Shown: positions 35,906-46,265 of the stretch, one piece after another
How the letters are laid out: each line of letters begins with the position of its first letter
Numbering within the stretch: position 1 is the stretch's first letter
Assembly (NCBI RefSeq): GCF_028640845.1
Contig: NC_080546.1
Coordinates: forward strand, 73,603,551-73,667,550
Direction of reading: 5' to 3'
DNA length: 64,000 nt
Source: Ahaetulla prasina
Lineage: Eukaryota > Chordata > Lepidosauria > Squamata > Colubridae
Notes under the pieces: model-generated
What the model was told of the DNA's origin: nothing
Databases searched by the model: none
The model's input: only the letters and a program-made list of their open reading frames with translations
Position numbers and translations under genes: made by a program

Positions 35906-36500
35906 CTAGCACTTCCAAACTCTCTACTTCTTCGGGTAGACAATATTGAACAGCCCTGCTGTCAAAGAGGTTAGATGGGCATCCACATGTTGAACCCAGC
36001 TGTCCAACTTCTAGAGGACTTTGCACAAAATCAATGAGGACAAGATTTGGGATCGTGTAAATTATGTACTTCCCCAGCTACAGGCCAAGACCAAGTAGGT
36101 ATTGGCCCAGGCCACCAAAGTTTACAGGGTGCCAGTGCTGTTTCTCCTTCTGAATTGTTCTAAAAATGACAATCTTCAGCTCAGTGGGACAGTGTATGTG
36201 AAGGTGGGACAGTGTATGTGAAGGTATCTACATTAAGCAGACATAGTATATATTTAAAATTTGTCTCTAAACTAATATAATAGAATACTTTGGGGAAGAC
36301 AAGGCTACTCACCACTGCCTCACATGGAAAGTTACAACAATTGAAGAGGGCAGTATATATTGAATCGAAAGGATTAGAGCATGTACAGAGTGTAGCTAAC
36401 TCAACTTTAGATATTCCTTGCTACTGAGAAAAGCTCCATTGTGACCTAATGCTCTATTTGCATAGATAAAGCCTCCAGGCTTCCAAGTAGCCTAGCTAAG
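35906..36500. other. Gene-free stretch
   Basis: A 20-bp direct duplication (GTGGGACAGTGTATGTGAAG) lies at 36187-36226. No gene recognised. Confidence 0.5.
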
Positions 36501-36504
36501 TAAC

Positions 36505-36905
36505 TTTTTGTGAAATGCAAAATGTGAATTCTGCCTGTTGTGACTAACATGAGATAGAACCCCCTAACAAAGCTCTGGTCTCTGTGCCAGAAAATATATT
36601 CTTTTCACCCTTCTGAGGTCCTTTGTTTTTAGAGTGCTGAGAAAATCATGAGGTTTGCATGAATTAATGGATATGAAATTATGTTTCTAGCACTATGACG
36701 ATTTGCATAAACTATAAGAAGTTCGAGAAAAGGTTTTTGCGCATGGCGGCGGCTTCGGCGTTTGCTTTTTCTCTCTGCCTGCTCTGTTTAAGGTGGGAGT
36801 TAAAAGATCGCCCAGTTTTGCTTTCTGATCAGAAATAAAACTGATTATCGGTTGCCTCCTGTTCAGAGTTTCACTGGATTTATCAGATTCTGAGCTGTGC
36901 TCAAA
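36505..36905 (+). mobile_element. Candidate LTR 3' part
   Basis: AGAAATAAAACTGATTATCG (poly-A signal) is followed by GTTGCCTCCTGTTCAGAG and an end at CCTTACA. A GC-rich promoter-like piece (GCGCATGGCGGCGGCTTCGG) precedes it. This looks like the R-U5 end of an LTR. Limits are approximate. Confidence 0.4.
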
Positions 36906-36949
36906 AACCTTACAGAATGATACATGATATTGTCCTTTTGATGCATTGG

Positions 36950-37230
36950 TGAAATTCAGATTTTTTTACTATCGGGTCTGTGGGTGTGGCTTGGTGGGCA
37001 TGGCAGAGGAAAGATGGGGTGGATTGCAAAATCTCCATTCCCACCCCATCCAGGGGAAGGATACCACAAAATCCCCATTCCCTCCTTACTCCTGGGGGAA
37101 GGATATTGCAAAATCTCCATTCCCAGCCCACTCTGAGACCAGCCAGAGGTGGTATTTGCCAGTTCTCTGAACTACTCAAAATTTCAGCTACCGGTTTTCC
37201 AGAACCTGTCAGAACCTGCTGGATCTCACC
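36950..37230 (-). repeat. Interspersed ACCGG-type repeat
   Basis: It runs from TTTTTTTACTATCGGGTCTG to CAGAACCTGCTGGATCTCAC, the reverse complement of the copy at 8930. An internal AAATCCCCATTCCC-type unit is repeated. It lies just downstream of G3. Confidence 0.55.
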
Positions 37231-37389
37231 CGTGTTTTGATATAAAACCTCTAGACAAAGATATTCCTTCATTTCTCTGGTTTTTAAGTGCTCTACTAGA
37301 AATAAGAAATGCCTGCTGTTTACTATTTTTATTTCTTGTGTTTCTACTCCCCATAAAAGATGAAAAGACTCCAAAATGAAATGTTAGCC

Positions 37390-37395
37390 TTTATT
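37390..37395 (-). terminator. Polyadenylation signal of G3
   Basis: The minus strand reads CCACCTGTCAATAAAGGC about 147 bp after the G3 stop. It is the same CTGTCAATAAA core as in the other genes. Confidence 0.85.
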
Positions 37396-37541
37396 GACAG
37401 GTGGTATGTTCCAAATTGTTTCAGGCTATCTGGTCCTTGGGAATTCTTGCAGCGTGTTTCAGCGAAAGAAAAAGGAGGCTTGATTGTTTTCCCTTTGGCA
37501 GAAACTGAAGCACCGTGAAGGCCGCGACGAGGAGAGAAAAC

Positions 37542-37802
37542 TTAGTGCTTCCTCCTTCTCCTCCCTCTTCTGCGCCCAGATGATTTACGTCCTGGAGAAG
37601 ACAAAATGAACATTAGTGATGTGAGGTAACACATCGAGCTGTAATGTAGTTGTAAGGTTTAATGCCTTGACTGTATACCTCTCCTTCTGCCACGTCGTCT
37701 TCCACGCCTCCTTCCAGATTTACCCCCACGCCCCTTTCTGCGTCGACGCCTGCGATGGATACGGGTTAGGCTCCAACTCCTGCTGCGTCTGAAACTGACC
37801 AT
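37542..37802 (-). CDS. G3: protamine (sperm nuclear basic protein), two exons
   Basis: Exon 1 is 37802-37679, exon 2 is 37591-37542, and the 87-bp intron has donor G|GTATAC and acceptor TTCTCCAG|G. The 57-aa product starts MVSFRRSRSWSLTRIH, then R6, KGRGGKSG, three RRRG-type units, and exon 2 GRKSSGRRRGRRRRKH. It has 28 Arg (49%), 4 Lys, no Cys and one Trp. The spaced Arg clusters are the DNA-anchoring pattern of protamines, and exon 2 is exactly as long as in G2 and G4 (50 nt). The G3 leader and promoter align with G2, so the two are the closest pair. The frame is not visible without splicing, which is why simple frame scans miss it. Expression in late spermatids is expected from the family and the CRE-like promoter. 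Confidence 0.9.
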
Positions 37803-37835
37803 TTCTGATGGTCCTGTTGTTTTTACAAGCTCTTA

Positions 37836-37874
37836 GCAGCTGGAGCACCACCTGTCTTAGATGAGCCTTTCAGA
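37836..37874 (-). promoter_or_regulatory. Conserved 5'UTR block of G3
   Basis: It aligns with G2 33068-33106: TCTGAAAGG, ACAGGTGG and GCTCCAGCTGC are shared on the minus strand. Confidence 0.6.
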
Positions 37875-37904
37875 TTTTGTGAGTTGCAGTGGCCTCTCCC
37901 CATC

Positions 37905-37949
37905 ATTTAATAGCTCAGCTTCAGTGTGTAACAAAGGCTAATGATGTCA
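37905..37949 (-). promoter_or_regulatory. G3 promoter: TATA-like ATTAAAT and CRE-like TGACATCA
   Basis: ATTAAAT (37905-37911) sits about 105 bp before the ATG, where G2 has TATAAAAAG. TGACATCA (37942-37949) differs by one base from the CRE TGACGTCA and lies about 35 bp upstream of it. CREM acting at CRE-like boxes drives mammalian protamine genes; the same use here is inferred. Confidence 0.65.
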
Positions 37950-38111
37950 TGCTTCCATTATGATGAAACTCAGTTAACTGTTGCATATGTGAGCAAAATA
38001 GTCTGCTCCTGTTTTATAGTGATAAACCCAGAGATATAAATCTTGGGATTTATACTTGTATACTTGAAAATGTACATCACAGATTATAATGTTTATTTCT
38101 CAAGGAACATA

Positions 38112-39622
38112 GAGTAGTGGCCAAAACTGTGGAAACCTTTTCGGAAAAGTATATATATATATATATATATACTTTTATATATATTTATTTATTTGAGGTT
38201 TGATGGCTAATAACACCACTTTTTTCTTGTTTTTGGAGTTTCAAGATAATCATAATCCACTGCTGGAATGGCCTAGGAAAATACCCCAGACCTTAACCCA
38301 ATTGAAAATCTATGGAGCTGACTAAAGAAACTTGTTAGTCAATAAAACCCAGTTAATAGAAGCAATCATTCAATCTTAGTTTCACATTATAACAGCTGAA
38401 GAACTAAAAGACTTGGTTCACTCCATGGGAAGACGTTGTAAGGCCATAATTCATGCTAGCGACTAGCCTTGTGGTGCAACCAAAACAATCTGGAACTGAA
38501 CACACTCAAAACCGTAGAAATGGTGGTAGATTTTAGGAAAAACCCTTCCATACTTCCACCTCTCACAATACTTGACAACACAGTATCAACAGTAGAAACC
38601 TTCAAATTTCTGGGTTCTATCATATCGCAAGATCTCAAATGGACAGCTAACATCAAAAACATCATTAAAAAAGGACAACAAAGAATGTTCTTTCTGCGCC
38701 AACTCAGTAAGCTCAAACTGCCCAAGGAGCTGCTGATCCAATTCTACAGAGGAATTATTGAGTCTGTCATTTGCACCTCTATAACTGTCTGGTTCGGTTC
38801 TGCAACCCAACAAGAAAAACACAGACTTCAGAGGATAATTAGAACTGCAGAAAAAATAATTGCTACCAACTTGCCTTCCATTGAGGACCTGTATACTGCA
38901 CGAATCAAGAAGAGGGCCGTGAAAATATTTGCAGATCCTCGCATCCTGGACATAAACTGTTTCAACTCCTACCCTCAAAACGACGCTATAGAGCACTGCA
39001 CACCAGAACAACTAGACACAAGAACAGTTTTTTCCCGAAGGCCATCACTCTGCTAAACAAATAATTCCCTCAACACTGTCAGACAATTTACTGAATCTGC
39101 ACTACTATTAATCGTTTCATAGTTCCCATCACCAATCTCTTTCCACTTATGACTGTATGACTATAACTTGTTGCTGGCAATCCTTATGATTTATATTGAT
39201 ATATTATCATCAATTGTGTTGTAAATGTTGTACCTTGATGAACGTATCTTTTCTTTTATGTACACTGAGAGCATATGCACCAAGACAAATTCCTTGTGTG
39301 TCCAATCACACTTGGCCAATAAAATTCTATTCTATTCTATTCTATTCTAAAGATTACCCAACTAAGTATTAACTGACATGGTGATAATTTTTGTCTCTCT
39401 TATTTTTTCTATGTTTCACTTTTCTTCTTTATACTATAACGGCTATTTTAATAACAGATCCTTCATAAAAGCTATTGCATTAGATTCTTGATTAAATTAT
39501 CTTTCCATTGATATATAATTTTATGGTACTAACCCCCCCACACACAAAAAAGTGGTGTTATTAGCTAGTTTTAGAAAATACACTTTTCCCAAAAGGTTTC
39601 TACAATTTTGGCCATTATTGTA
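38112..39622 (+). mobile_element. Tc1-like transposon remnant split by a LINE
   Basis: Left end GTGGCCAAAACTGTGGAAAC (38113) and right end, in reverse, ATGGCCAAAATTGTAGAAAC are inverted repeats. GGAAAAG and CTAATAACACCACTTTTTT also match on both sides (38195-38225 and 39545-39575). Between 38255 and 38460 the sequence still encodes the transposase C-terminus around a DLNPIEN-type motif and ends with LVHSMGRRCKAIIHA. Insertion of the LINE at about 38465-39349 interrupts it. Confidence 0.7.
38465..39349 (+). mobile_element. Snake CR1/Rex1-like LINE 3' end with (ATTCT)n tail
   Basis: The frame 38469-39056 (195 codons) carries the RT end: FKFLGSIISQDLKWTANIKN, KGQQRMFFLRQL, YRGIIESVICTSITVWFGS and LQRIIRTAEKII. 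The 3'UTR has TTGTGTGTCCAATCACACTT and CAATAAAATTCTATTCTATT. The pentanucleotide tail is characteristic of snake LINEs. Copies: 39925-40630 and 43950-46265 (both minus), 50030-50250 (plus). Confidence 0.78.
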
Positions 39623-39924
39623 AAATTATTCTATTACTTACACATGTGGCTGTTCAACCAAATTAATGCAAGTTTAAAAAGATAGAGAACAGTTAAAATG
39701 AATAGGTATCCTTTACTATAAATACAATATCGTTTTTAATTCCTATTGAAAATAATAAGATGGCTCACTATTTATTTAATATGCAGAATCCACTACACTG
39801 AAAAGTTTATCTTTAGACTGGTAAAGGGACAATGTCCACTACTGTATTTCAAAAGAACAGGGTGGTATATTAGCACAGGGCAGGTAACATGGCATCTCTT
39901 CCCATAATATATAGATTATAATCG
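39623..39924. other. Gene-free stretch
   Basis: Nothing recognised. Confidence 0.5.
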
Positions 39925-40630
39925 AACAGAATTTTTATTGGCCAAGTGTGATTGGACACACAAGGAATTTGTCTTGGTGCATATACTCTCATTGTACATA
40001 AAAGAAAAGATACCTTCATCAAGGTACAACACTTACAACACTTAATGATAGTCATAGGGTACAAATTTAACACTTAATGCCACAACACTTAATGATAGTC
40101 ATAGGCTACAAACAAGCAATCAGGAAACAATCAATATCAGTATAAATCGTAAGGATACAAGCAACAAAGTTACAGTCATAAGTGGAAAGAGATGGCTGAT
40201 GGGAACGATGAGAAGATTAATAGTAGTGCAGATTTAGTAAATAGTTTGACAGTGTTGAAGGAATTATTTGTTTAGCAGAGTGATGGCATTTGGGAAAAAA
40301 CTGTTCTTGTGCCTAGTTGTTCTGGTGTGCAGTGTTCTATAGCGTCATTTTGAGGGTAGGAGTTGAAACAGTTTATGTCCAGGATGTGAGGGATCTGTAA
40401 ATATTTTCGCAGCCCTCTTTTTGACTCGTGCAGTATACAGGTCCTCAACAGAAGGCAGGTTGGTAACCATGGTTTTTTCTGCAGTTCTAATGATCCTCTG
40501 AAGTCTGTGTCTGTCATGTTGGGTTGTAGAACCAAACCAGACAGTTATAGAGGTACAGATGACATGATAGCAGTTGATATCTGAGGTAATAGCCTCATCT
40601 TGGCTAGTGATCAGGACAGGCAAGCTTTTC
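39925..40630 (-). mobile_element. Snake CR1/Rex1-like LINE 3' end
   Basis: The reverse complement carries SITVWFGSTTQHDRHRLQRI, RTAEK and CTPEQLGTRTVFS as at 38465, with frameshifts. The 3' end AATTTTTATTGGCCAAGTG is at 39928. A short internal duplication (CACTTAATGATAGTCATAGG) is at 40039-40106. Confidence 0.75.
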
Positions 40631-40664
40631 TTTTTTCATAATGCATTTTTGTATAGTTGGAATT

Positions 40665-41278
40665 CAGAATAATAAGAGTTGGAAGGACCTTGGAGATCTT
40701 CTACTCCAAGCCCCTGCTCAAGCAGGAGAGCCTACATCATTCCAGACAAATGGCTGTTCAATCTCTTCTTAAAAACTTCCAGGAATAGAGCACCCAGAAC
40801 TGAAGGCTAGCCATTCCAGTGTTTCATTGTTCTCACTGACAGATTTTTTTTCCTTAATTTTAGATTGAATTATCTTTACAGAGTTGGTAGGAACCTTGGA
40901 GGTCATCTAGTCTAATGGTCTCCAACTTTGACAACTTCAAGACTTGTGGACTTTAACACCCAGAGCAAAGCTGGCTGAGGATTCTAGTCTAACCCCCTGC
41001 TCTGGCAGGAAACCTTATACAAATGTTGTCCAATCACTTTTTTAAAATTTCCAATGTTGGAGCATTCACAACTTCTGGAAGCAAGTTGTTTCACTGATTA
41101 ATTGTGCTAACTCAGGAAACTCCTCCATATTTCTAGGGTGCTTTTCTCCTTGATTCATTTCCATCCATTGCTTCTTGTCCTATCTTCATCTGCTTTGGAG
41201 AATAGATTGACTCCCTCTTCTTTGTGGCAACCCCTTCGATATTGGAACACTGACATCATGTCACCCCTAGTCCTTCTT
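40665..41278 (-). mobile_element. CR1 LINE 3' fragments
   Basis: Two overlapping CR1 3' ends lie in the same orientation (GTTGGAAGGACCTTGGAGAT and GGTAGGAACCTTGGAGGTCA). A hAT MITE fragment (CTCCAACTTTGACAACTTCA) is inserted at about 40915-40985. The CR1 sequence continues at 41657 after the SINE. Confidence 0.7.
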
Positions 41279-41291
41279 TTCATTAAACTAG

Positions 41292-41643
41292 GTAAAGGTA
41301 AAGGTTCCCCTCACACATATGTGCTAGTCGTTCCTGACTCTAGGGGGCGGTGCTCATCTCCGTTTCAAAGCCGAAGAGCCAGAACTGTCTGAAGACGTCT
41401 CTGTGGTCATGTGACTGGCATGACTAAACACCAAAGGCGCACAGAATGTTATCTGTTATCTGTTATCTTCCCACCAAAGGTGGTCCCTGTTTTTATGGGC
41501 TTTCGAACTGCTAGGTTGGCAGAAGCTGGGACAAGTAATGGGAGCTCACCCGTTATGCGGCACTAGGGATTTGAACTGCTGAACTGCCAACCTTTTGATT
41601 GACAAGCTCAGCATCTTAGCCACTGAGCCACCGTGTCCCATAG
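41292..41643 (-). mobile_element. tRNA-derived SINE (family B) inserted in CR1
   Basis: The full-length SINE runs from GTAAAGGTAAAGGTTCCCCT to the tRNA-like head (minus sense GGCTCAGTGGCTAAGATGCT, box B near GTTCAAATCCC). TTCATTAAACTAG (41279-41291) and TTCGTTAAACTAG (41644-41656) are a 13-bp target duplication with one mismatch. CR1 sequence is on both sides. Confidence 0.85.
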
Positions 41644-41656
41644 TTCGTTAAACTAG

Positions 41657-41900
41657 GCATACCCGATTCCAGCAACCATTATAAGCTTCCATCTGTTAGT
41701 TTTTGTCCTGCCCTCAAGCACTTTGGATAATAGGGCAACCCCCGTTTGTGACAGCCCCTCAAATATTAGAAGTCCTAGTCCTTTGCTTTGCTAGACTAGA
41801 ACATACCCAGTTCCTATGCAGTTCATATGTTTTAGCATTCAGTCCCTTAATCATCCTTGTTCTCTGCACTCTACAAAGAGTCTCAATATCATTATTATTA
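41657..41900 (-). mobile_element. CR1 LINE fragment, other side of the SINE
   Basis: The minus strand continues the CR1 RT end (GACTGAATGCTAAAACATA) after the 41292-41643 SINE. Confidence 0.6.
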
Positions 41901-42430
41901 TTTTTTGTATCATGGCCTTTTTGTATTGTGATGGCCAAAACTGAACAAGTGGAAAATGTGGGGAAGGAGATGTAAAAGAAATTGGGGGAATATTTGGAGA
42001 ATTTTGTCCCAAAATATTCTTTTGGAAGGACATATATTGTGAAAGAGGCACAACTGTTACCATCTTGACACTGGTGAGGAAAATATTTTGAAATTTGGTT
42101 TGCCAAGAATGATGTTCATTTCCCATTCTGTCTTTTCTATCTGTATGATGCAAAGTGTATCAAAGCTAAATTCTCTGCAACTCTTTAATATTACAGTTGA
42201 ATGAATGTGTTCAAGCCCCTAGAGGGAACAACACAATAAGTTACTTACATTTTTATACTTTTTCTTGTTTTACAGCAATTTGCTGAGAATGAGAAATGAT
42301 GGTTCATAAGAACAGCTTGGTTTTTAGGACTTATGGAATTTGTTTCCTTACTTGATCCTTTTGTTTTTAATGTTATTTAAGGGAACAGAGAACCATGATA
42401 ACAGGCATTTAGATGACACCAAACAGAAAT
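41901..42430. other. Gene-free stretch downstream of G4
   Basis: Nothing recognised. Confidence 0.5.
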
Positions 42431-42445
42431 GCTTTTTTTTATGAC

Positions 42446-42451
42446 TTTATT
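42446..42451 (-). terminator. Polyadenylation signal of G4
   Basis: The minus strand reads GTCTGTCAATAAAGTCAT about 175 bp after the G4 stop, sharing CTGTCAATAAA with G1-G3. Confidence 0.82.
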
Positions 42452-42625
42452 GACAGACAAGCAGGGCTTGCATTGCTCCTAGGGTAGGAGAAATCCTGAA
42501 TTTTGCAGTCTTCCACAGCTCATTGATGCCTTATTTGATGGATTTTCTACATCACAGAATCCTGGTGATGATTCACTGGCCACGTAGATGGTGTTTGTAA
42601 GCAGTGGAAAGATAATCACTGAAAA

Positions 42626-42915
42626 TTATCTCCTTCCTTTCCAGTAATAGTATGTCGCACAGACACGTACAAATCCTGTCCGAAACAAAAACAAAAACTG
42701 ATTTAAAATATTGAAGCTTAAACTTTTAGTCTTTATTAATATGAGATAGGCTTCTAATCAAATTATTTACAATCATCCACCTATGAAACTTAACATTTAC
42801 CTCTCTTCCTTTTTATTGGCATGTCTGCTCCAGATTTGCACCTTCCATTCCTTCTGCCCCCACCTTTGCGAAAAATCCCTCGGCTGGCATATGTACTGTC
42901 TCTGCGTCTTGACAT
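42626..42915 (-). CDS. G4: small basic protamine- or transition-protein-like gene, two exons
   Basis: Exon 1 is 42915-42801, exon 2 is 42675-42626, and the 125-bp intron has donor G|GTAAAT and acceptor GGACAG|G after a T-rich tract. The 54-aa product starts MSRRRDSTYASRGIFRKGGG, contains RRNGRCKSG and PIKRKRG at the junction, and ends ATYYYWKGRR. It has 13 Arg, 5 Lys, 2 Cys, 4 Tyr and one Trp. It is basic but clearly not a classic protamine. Exon lengths (115 and 50 nt) equal those of G2, the intron phase is the same and the poly-A core is shared, so common origin is well supported. By its place at the head of the cluster and its mixed Lys/Arg content it could be a TNP2-like, PRM2-like or PRM3-like member; the sequence does not decide. 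TATA is upstream. Confidence 0.8.
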
Positions 42916-43030
42916 CTTTCTGGTCAATTCAGGATTTCAGGAGCAAATGCATTATCTTTTGCCCTGGGATGGCCAAACTGTCTGCCCAGATGTTACATGA
43001 GTTTCTGATGCACTGCTGCCTGCTCTTCTC

Positions 43031-43057
43031 ATTTTATAAAATCAGTTAGTGGTGTCA
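43031..43057 (-). promoter_or_regulatory. G4 promoter: TATA box and TGACACCA
   Basis: TTTTATAAAAT (43031-43041, palindromic centre) lies about 120 bp before the ATG. TGACACCACTAAC (minus sense; the TGACACCA part is 43050-43057) resembles the TGACATCATTAGC of G3 but is closer to TATA. Confidence 0.6.
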
Positions 43058-43229
43058 CCCATTGTTACCACAGCCCTTTGTCCACTAAAATATTGCCCTA
43101 TGTAATTGTCAACTGTTGATGGAGTAACATAAACATATTTGAGACAGCCTTTAAAACTCAACAGTATCTTTTCCTACATTGTGTATGTATGGCCATTCAA
43201 CATGTATGATTATTAGAAAACACAAAGAG

Positions 43230-43790
43230 AAATTTGAATCCTCTGAAAACAACAAAATACCTTATCGCACCAGACTTGAAATCCTAGGTTTAGAAAACTT
43301 AGAACTCCGTCGCCTTCAACAAGACCTAAGTTTAACTCATAGTTAAACATCTATTGTAATGTCCTTTCTGTTAAAGACTACTTCAGCTTCAATTACAATA
43401 ATACAAGAGCAACCAATAGACTTAAACTTAATGTTAACCGCTTCAATCTAGATTGCAGAAAATATGACTTCTGTAACAGAGTTATCATTGCTTGGAACAC
43501 ATTACCTGACTCTGTGGTCTCTTCTCATAATCCCAAAAGCTTTAACCAAAAACTTTCTATTATTGACCTCACCCCATTCCTAAGAGAACTATAAGGGGCA
43601 TGCATAAGAGCACAAACGTGCCTACTGTTCCTGTCCTATTGTTTTTTATTCTTATACATATATGCTTATACTTCCTCATATTTCCTCATATATATGTTTA
43701 TATACTATATAACCATTTTGTGTGATGCTTATGTATAGTGTTGTGACAAAAATTAATTAATTAATTAATTAATTAATTAAAAGTAGGAAA
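43230..43790 (+). mobile_element. CR1-L3-type LINE 3' end
   Basis: Sequence encodes the ENLELRRLQQDLSL part and ends in ACCCCATTCCTAAGAG, the common 3'UTR and an (AATT)n tail at 43752-43780. The frame is broken. Confidence 0.75.
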
Positions 43791-43949
43791 ATGACAAGAA
43801 TCATAATGTAAAGAAGGCTTTGCTTGATCTTACTCTAGGACATTAACATTTTCCACAAGACATGTAGAAAGATGCTATAAAATTGAATATATGAGGAAAC
43901 TCTCTAACCCTAACCATAACCCTAAGAAAATACTCTATTCCTAAGAATA

Positions 43950-44466
43950 GAATTCTTTATTGGCCAAGTGTGATTGGACACACAAGGAATTTGTCTTTGG
44001 TGCATATGTGCTCAGTGTACAGAAAAAGACAAGATACATACGTCAAGAATCATAAGGTACAACACTTAGTGATAATCATATGGTACAAATAAGCAATTAA
44101 ATCATATTAGGAAACAGTCAATATCAATATAAATCATAAGGATATAAGCAACAACGTTACAGTCATGCACTCATAAGTGAGAGGAGGTGGGTGATAGGAA
44201 TGATGAGAAGAGTAATAGTAATAGTAATGCAGCCTAATATAAATAGTTTGACAGTGTTGAGGGAATTATTTGCTTAGCAGAGTGATGGCCTTCGGGAAAA
44301 AAGTGTTCTTGCGCCTGGTTGTTCTGGTGTGCAGTGCTCTGTAGCTCTGTTTTGAGGGTAGGAGTTGAAACAATTCATGTCCAGGATGCCAGGGGTCTGT
44401 AAATATTTTCACAGCCCTCTTTTTGCCTCATGCAGTATACAGGTCCTCAATGGAAGACAGGTTGGT
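43950..44466 (-). mobile_element. Snake CR1/Rex1-like LINE, outer part
   Basis: Minus-strand copy of the 38465 family; 3' end AATTCTTTATTGGCCAAGTG at 43951. It is interrupted at 44467 by an L1 fragment and resumes at 46139-46265. Confidence 0.75.
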
Positions 44467-46123
44467 GCTAGAGAAACAGTTTTTTTGAATATTTAAACAG
44501 AAAGATAGGTAAATTTATTTGGGAAAAAAGCCCGAATAAAACGTAAACTTCTGCAGGATTCCAGAACCAAAGGAGGCTTCGGCCTACCAGATTGGGAGCT
44601 ATATTATCAGGCAGCCGCAATAACTTGGTTAAAATATTGGATTCAATTGAGAAATAAGAGAATTTTAATACTGGAAGGCCATGACCTCCAATTGGGATGG
44701 CATGCGTTCCTCTGGGAGGGGAAAAGTAAGACACATACATACTTCCAGAGACATCTAGTGCAAAATGCTTTGATCAATATTTGGGATGTTATAAGGTAAA
44801 ATCACTCTATGAAAGTTCCAGTTTGGATATCAGCGATGGAGGTCATAATCTATCCCAATGTATTGGACTTAAATAAAATAATAAGATACTCAGATCTATT
44901 AGATGAAATTGGAAACTTAAAGTCAGAATAGGATCTAAGAAAACAAGTAATAAAAATCGATTGGTGGCCATACTTACAAATCAGAACAAAATATAAAAAA
45001 GATAAGGAACAATTTGGCATATACAGAGAACAATTGGAATGTGATAAGATGGATCCGGGGGGAAATGATTATGAATGAATGGGGTGAGGTCTACTGTTGA
45101 CCTCACTCCATTCCTAAGAGGTCTGTAAGGGGTGTGCATAAGAGTACCAGCGTGCCTACAGTCCCTGTCCTAATGTTCCCTTTAATTGTATTCATTTTAT
45201 GTGTTCAATTCATGCTTCTACTAAATGTACAACTTTTTGTTAAAATTCAAAATGGAAGAAGAAACCGTCAAAGAAACAATGATCAGTTGGGCAAGAAATT
45301 TTGGACATAATATTTATCTGGATCAATGGGATAGATTATGGGAGAGAAACTACAAGCTAACAATGTCAGAGGCTTATAAAAAAAATCTGTACAAAATGTT
45401 TTATAGATGGCATTTGCCACCAGTGAGATTGCCCAGGATGTTTCCAAATAGGTCTCCAAATTATTGGAGATATAGTCAAAAATAAGGGACATTCTACCAC
45501 ATGTGGTGGACCTGCCCTAAGTTTAAGAAATTTTGAGGGAAGATTAAAAAACTGGCTGGATGAAATAACAGGGCAGAAAATAGAAAAAAACCCGGAACTA
45601 TTCCTATTGGGCATTCTGGAAGGGAAAATGGAACGAAATATACAATATATCGTATTACACATATTGACGGCATGTAGAATTGTGATAGCACAGAATTGGA
45701 AAAATCTGGATATCCCACCGGATCAAATTATAATAAAAAAATATATGAATGTGCAGAAATGGATAGATTATCGATGGAAATGAAGGAGACGGAAGATACC
45801 AAGTACTATCGAATATGGAATAGATGGTATTCCTGGCTGGAGAGTAAGCATAAAAAGAGATTTTTGTCATGAGACTGAATTCTGAACAGAGGTTAAAATA
45901 ATTTAAATAAGAATGTTGGTTTATAGAGATACTTAGAAGTAGAATCTGTATATAGAGGTTAAATAGGATAAGAGATACCTATGTAGGAAAAGTTGTTATG
46001 AGTAATGTCATTTTGAAACATTTGTCTTTGTGTGTTTTATATTTTGTTTTTGTGTATTGTGGTTTTTTTTGTATTGTGTATTTTAACTTTTGGAAATTCA
46101 ATAAATATTATTTTTTTTAAAAA
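44467..46123 (+). mobile_element. L1 ORF2 3' fragment inserted in a LINE
   Basis: It is a 5'-truncated L1. The first part encodes SRTKGGFGLPDWELYYQAAA and WIQLRN (the conserved ORF2 region after RT). The later part (45225-45485 and onward) encodes QKWIDYRWK at the end. It finishes with AATAAATATT, T8 and A tail. Target duplication GGAAGACAGGTTGGT (44452-44466) and GGAAGGCAGGTTGGT (46124-46138) is 15 bp with one mismatch. Positions about 45080-45225 hold a CR1-L3-type 3'UTR piece, a second nested element. Several stops break the frame. Confidence 0.82.
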
Positions 46124-46138
46124 GGAAGGCAGGTTGGT

Positions 46139-46265
46139 AGCAATTGTTTTTCTGCAGTTCTAATTATCCTTTGAAGTCTGTGTCTGTCTTGTTGGGTTGC
46201 AGAACTGAACCAGACAGTTAGAAAGGTGCAGATGACAGACTCAATAATTCCTCTATAGATATAGA
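46139..46265 (-). mobile_element. Snake CR1/Rex1-like LINE, inner part resumed
   Basis: It continues the 43950-44466 copy: minus sense encodes the SIIESVICT-F-LTVWF-type RT end region. Confidence 0.7.
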
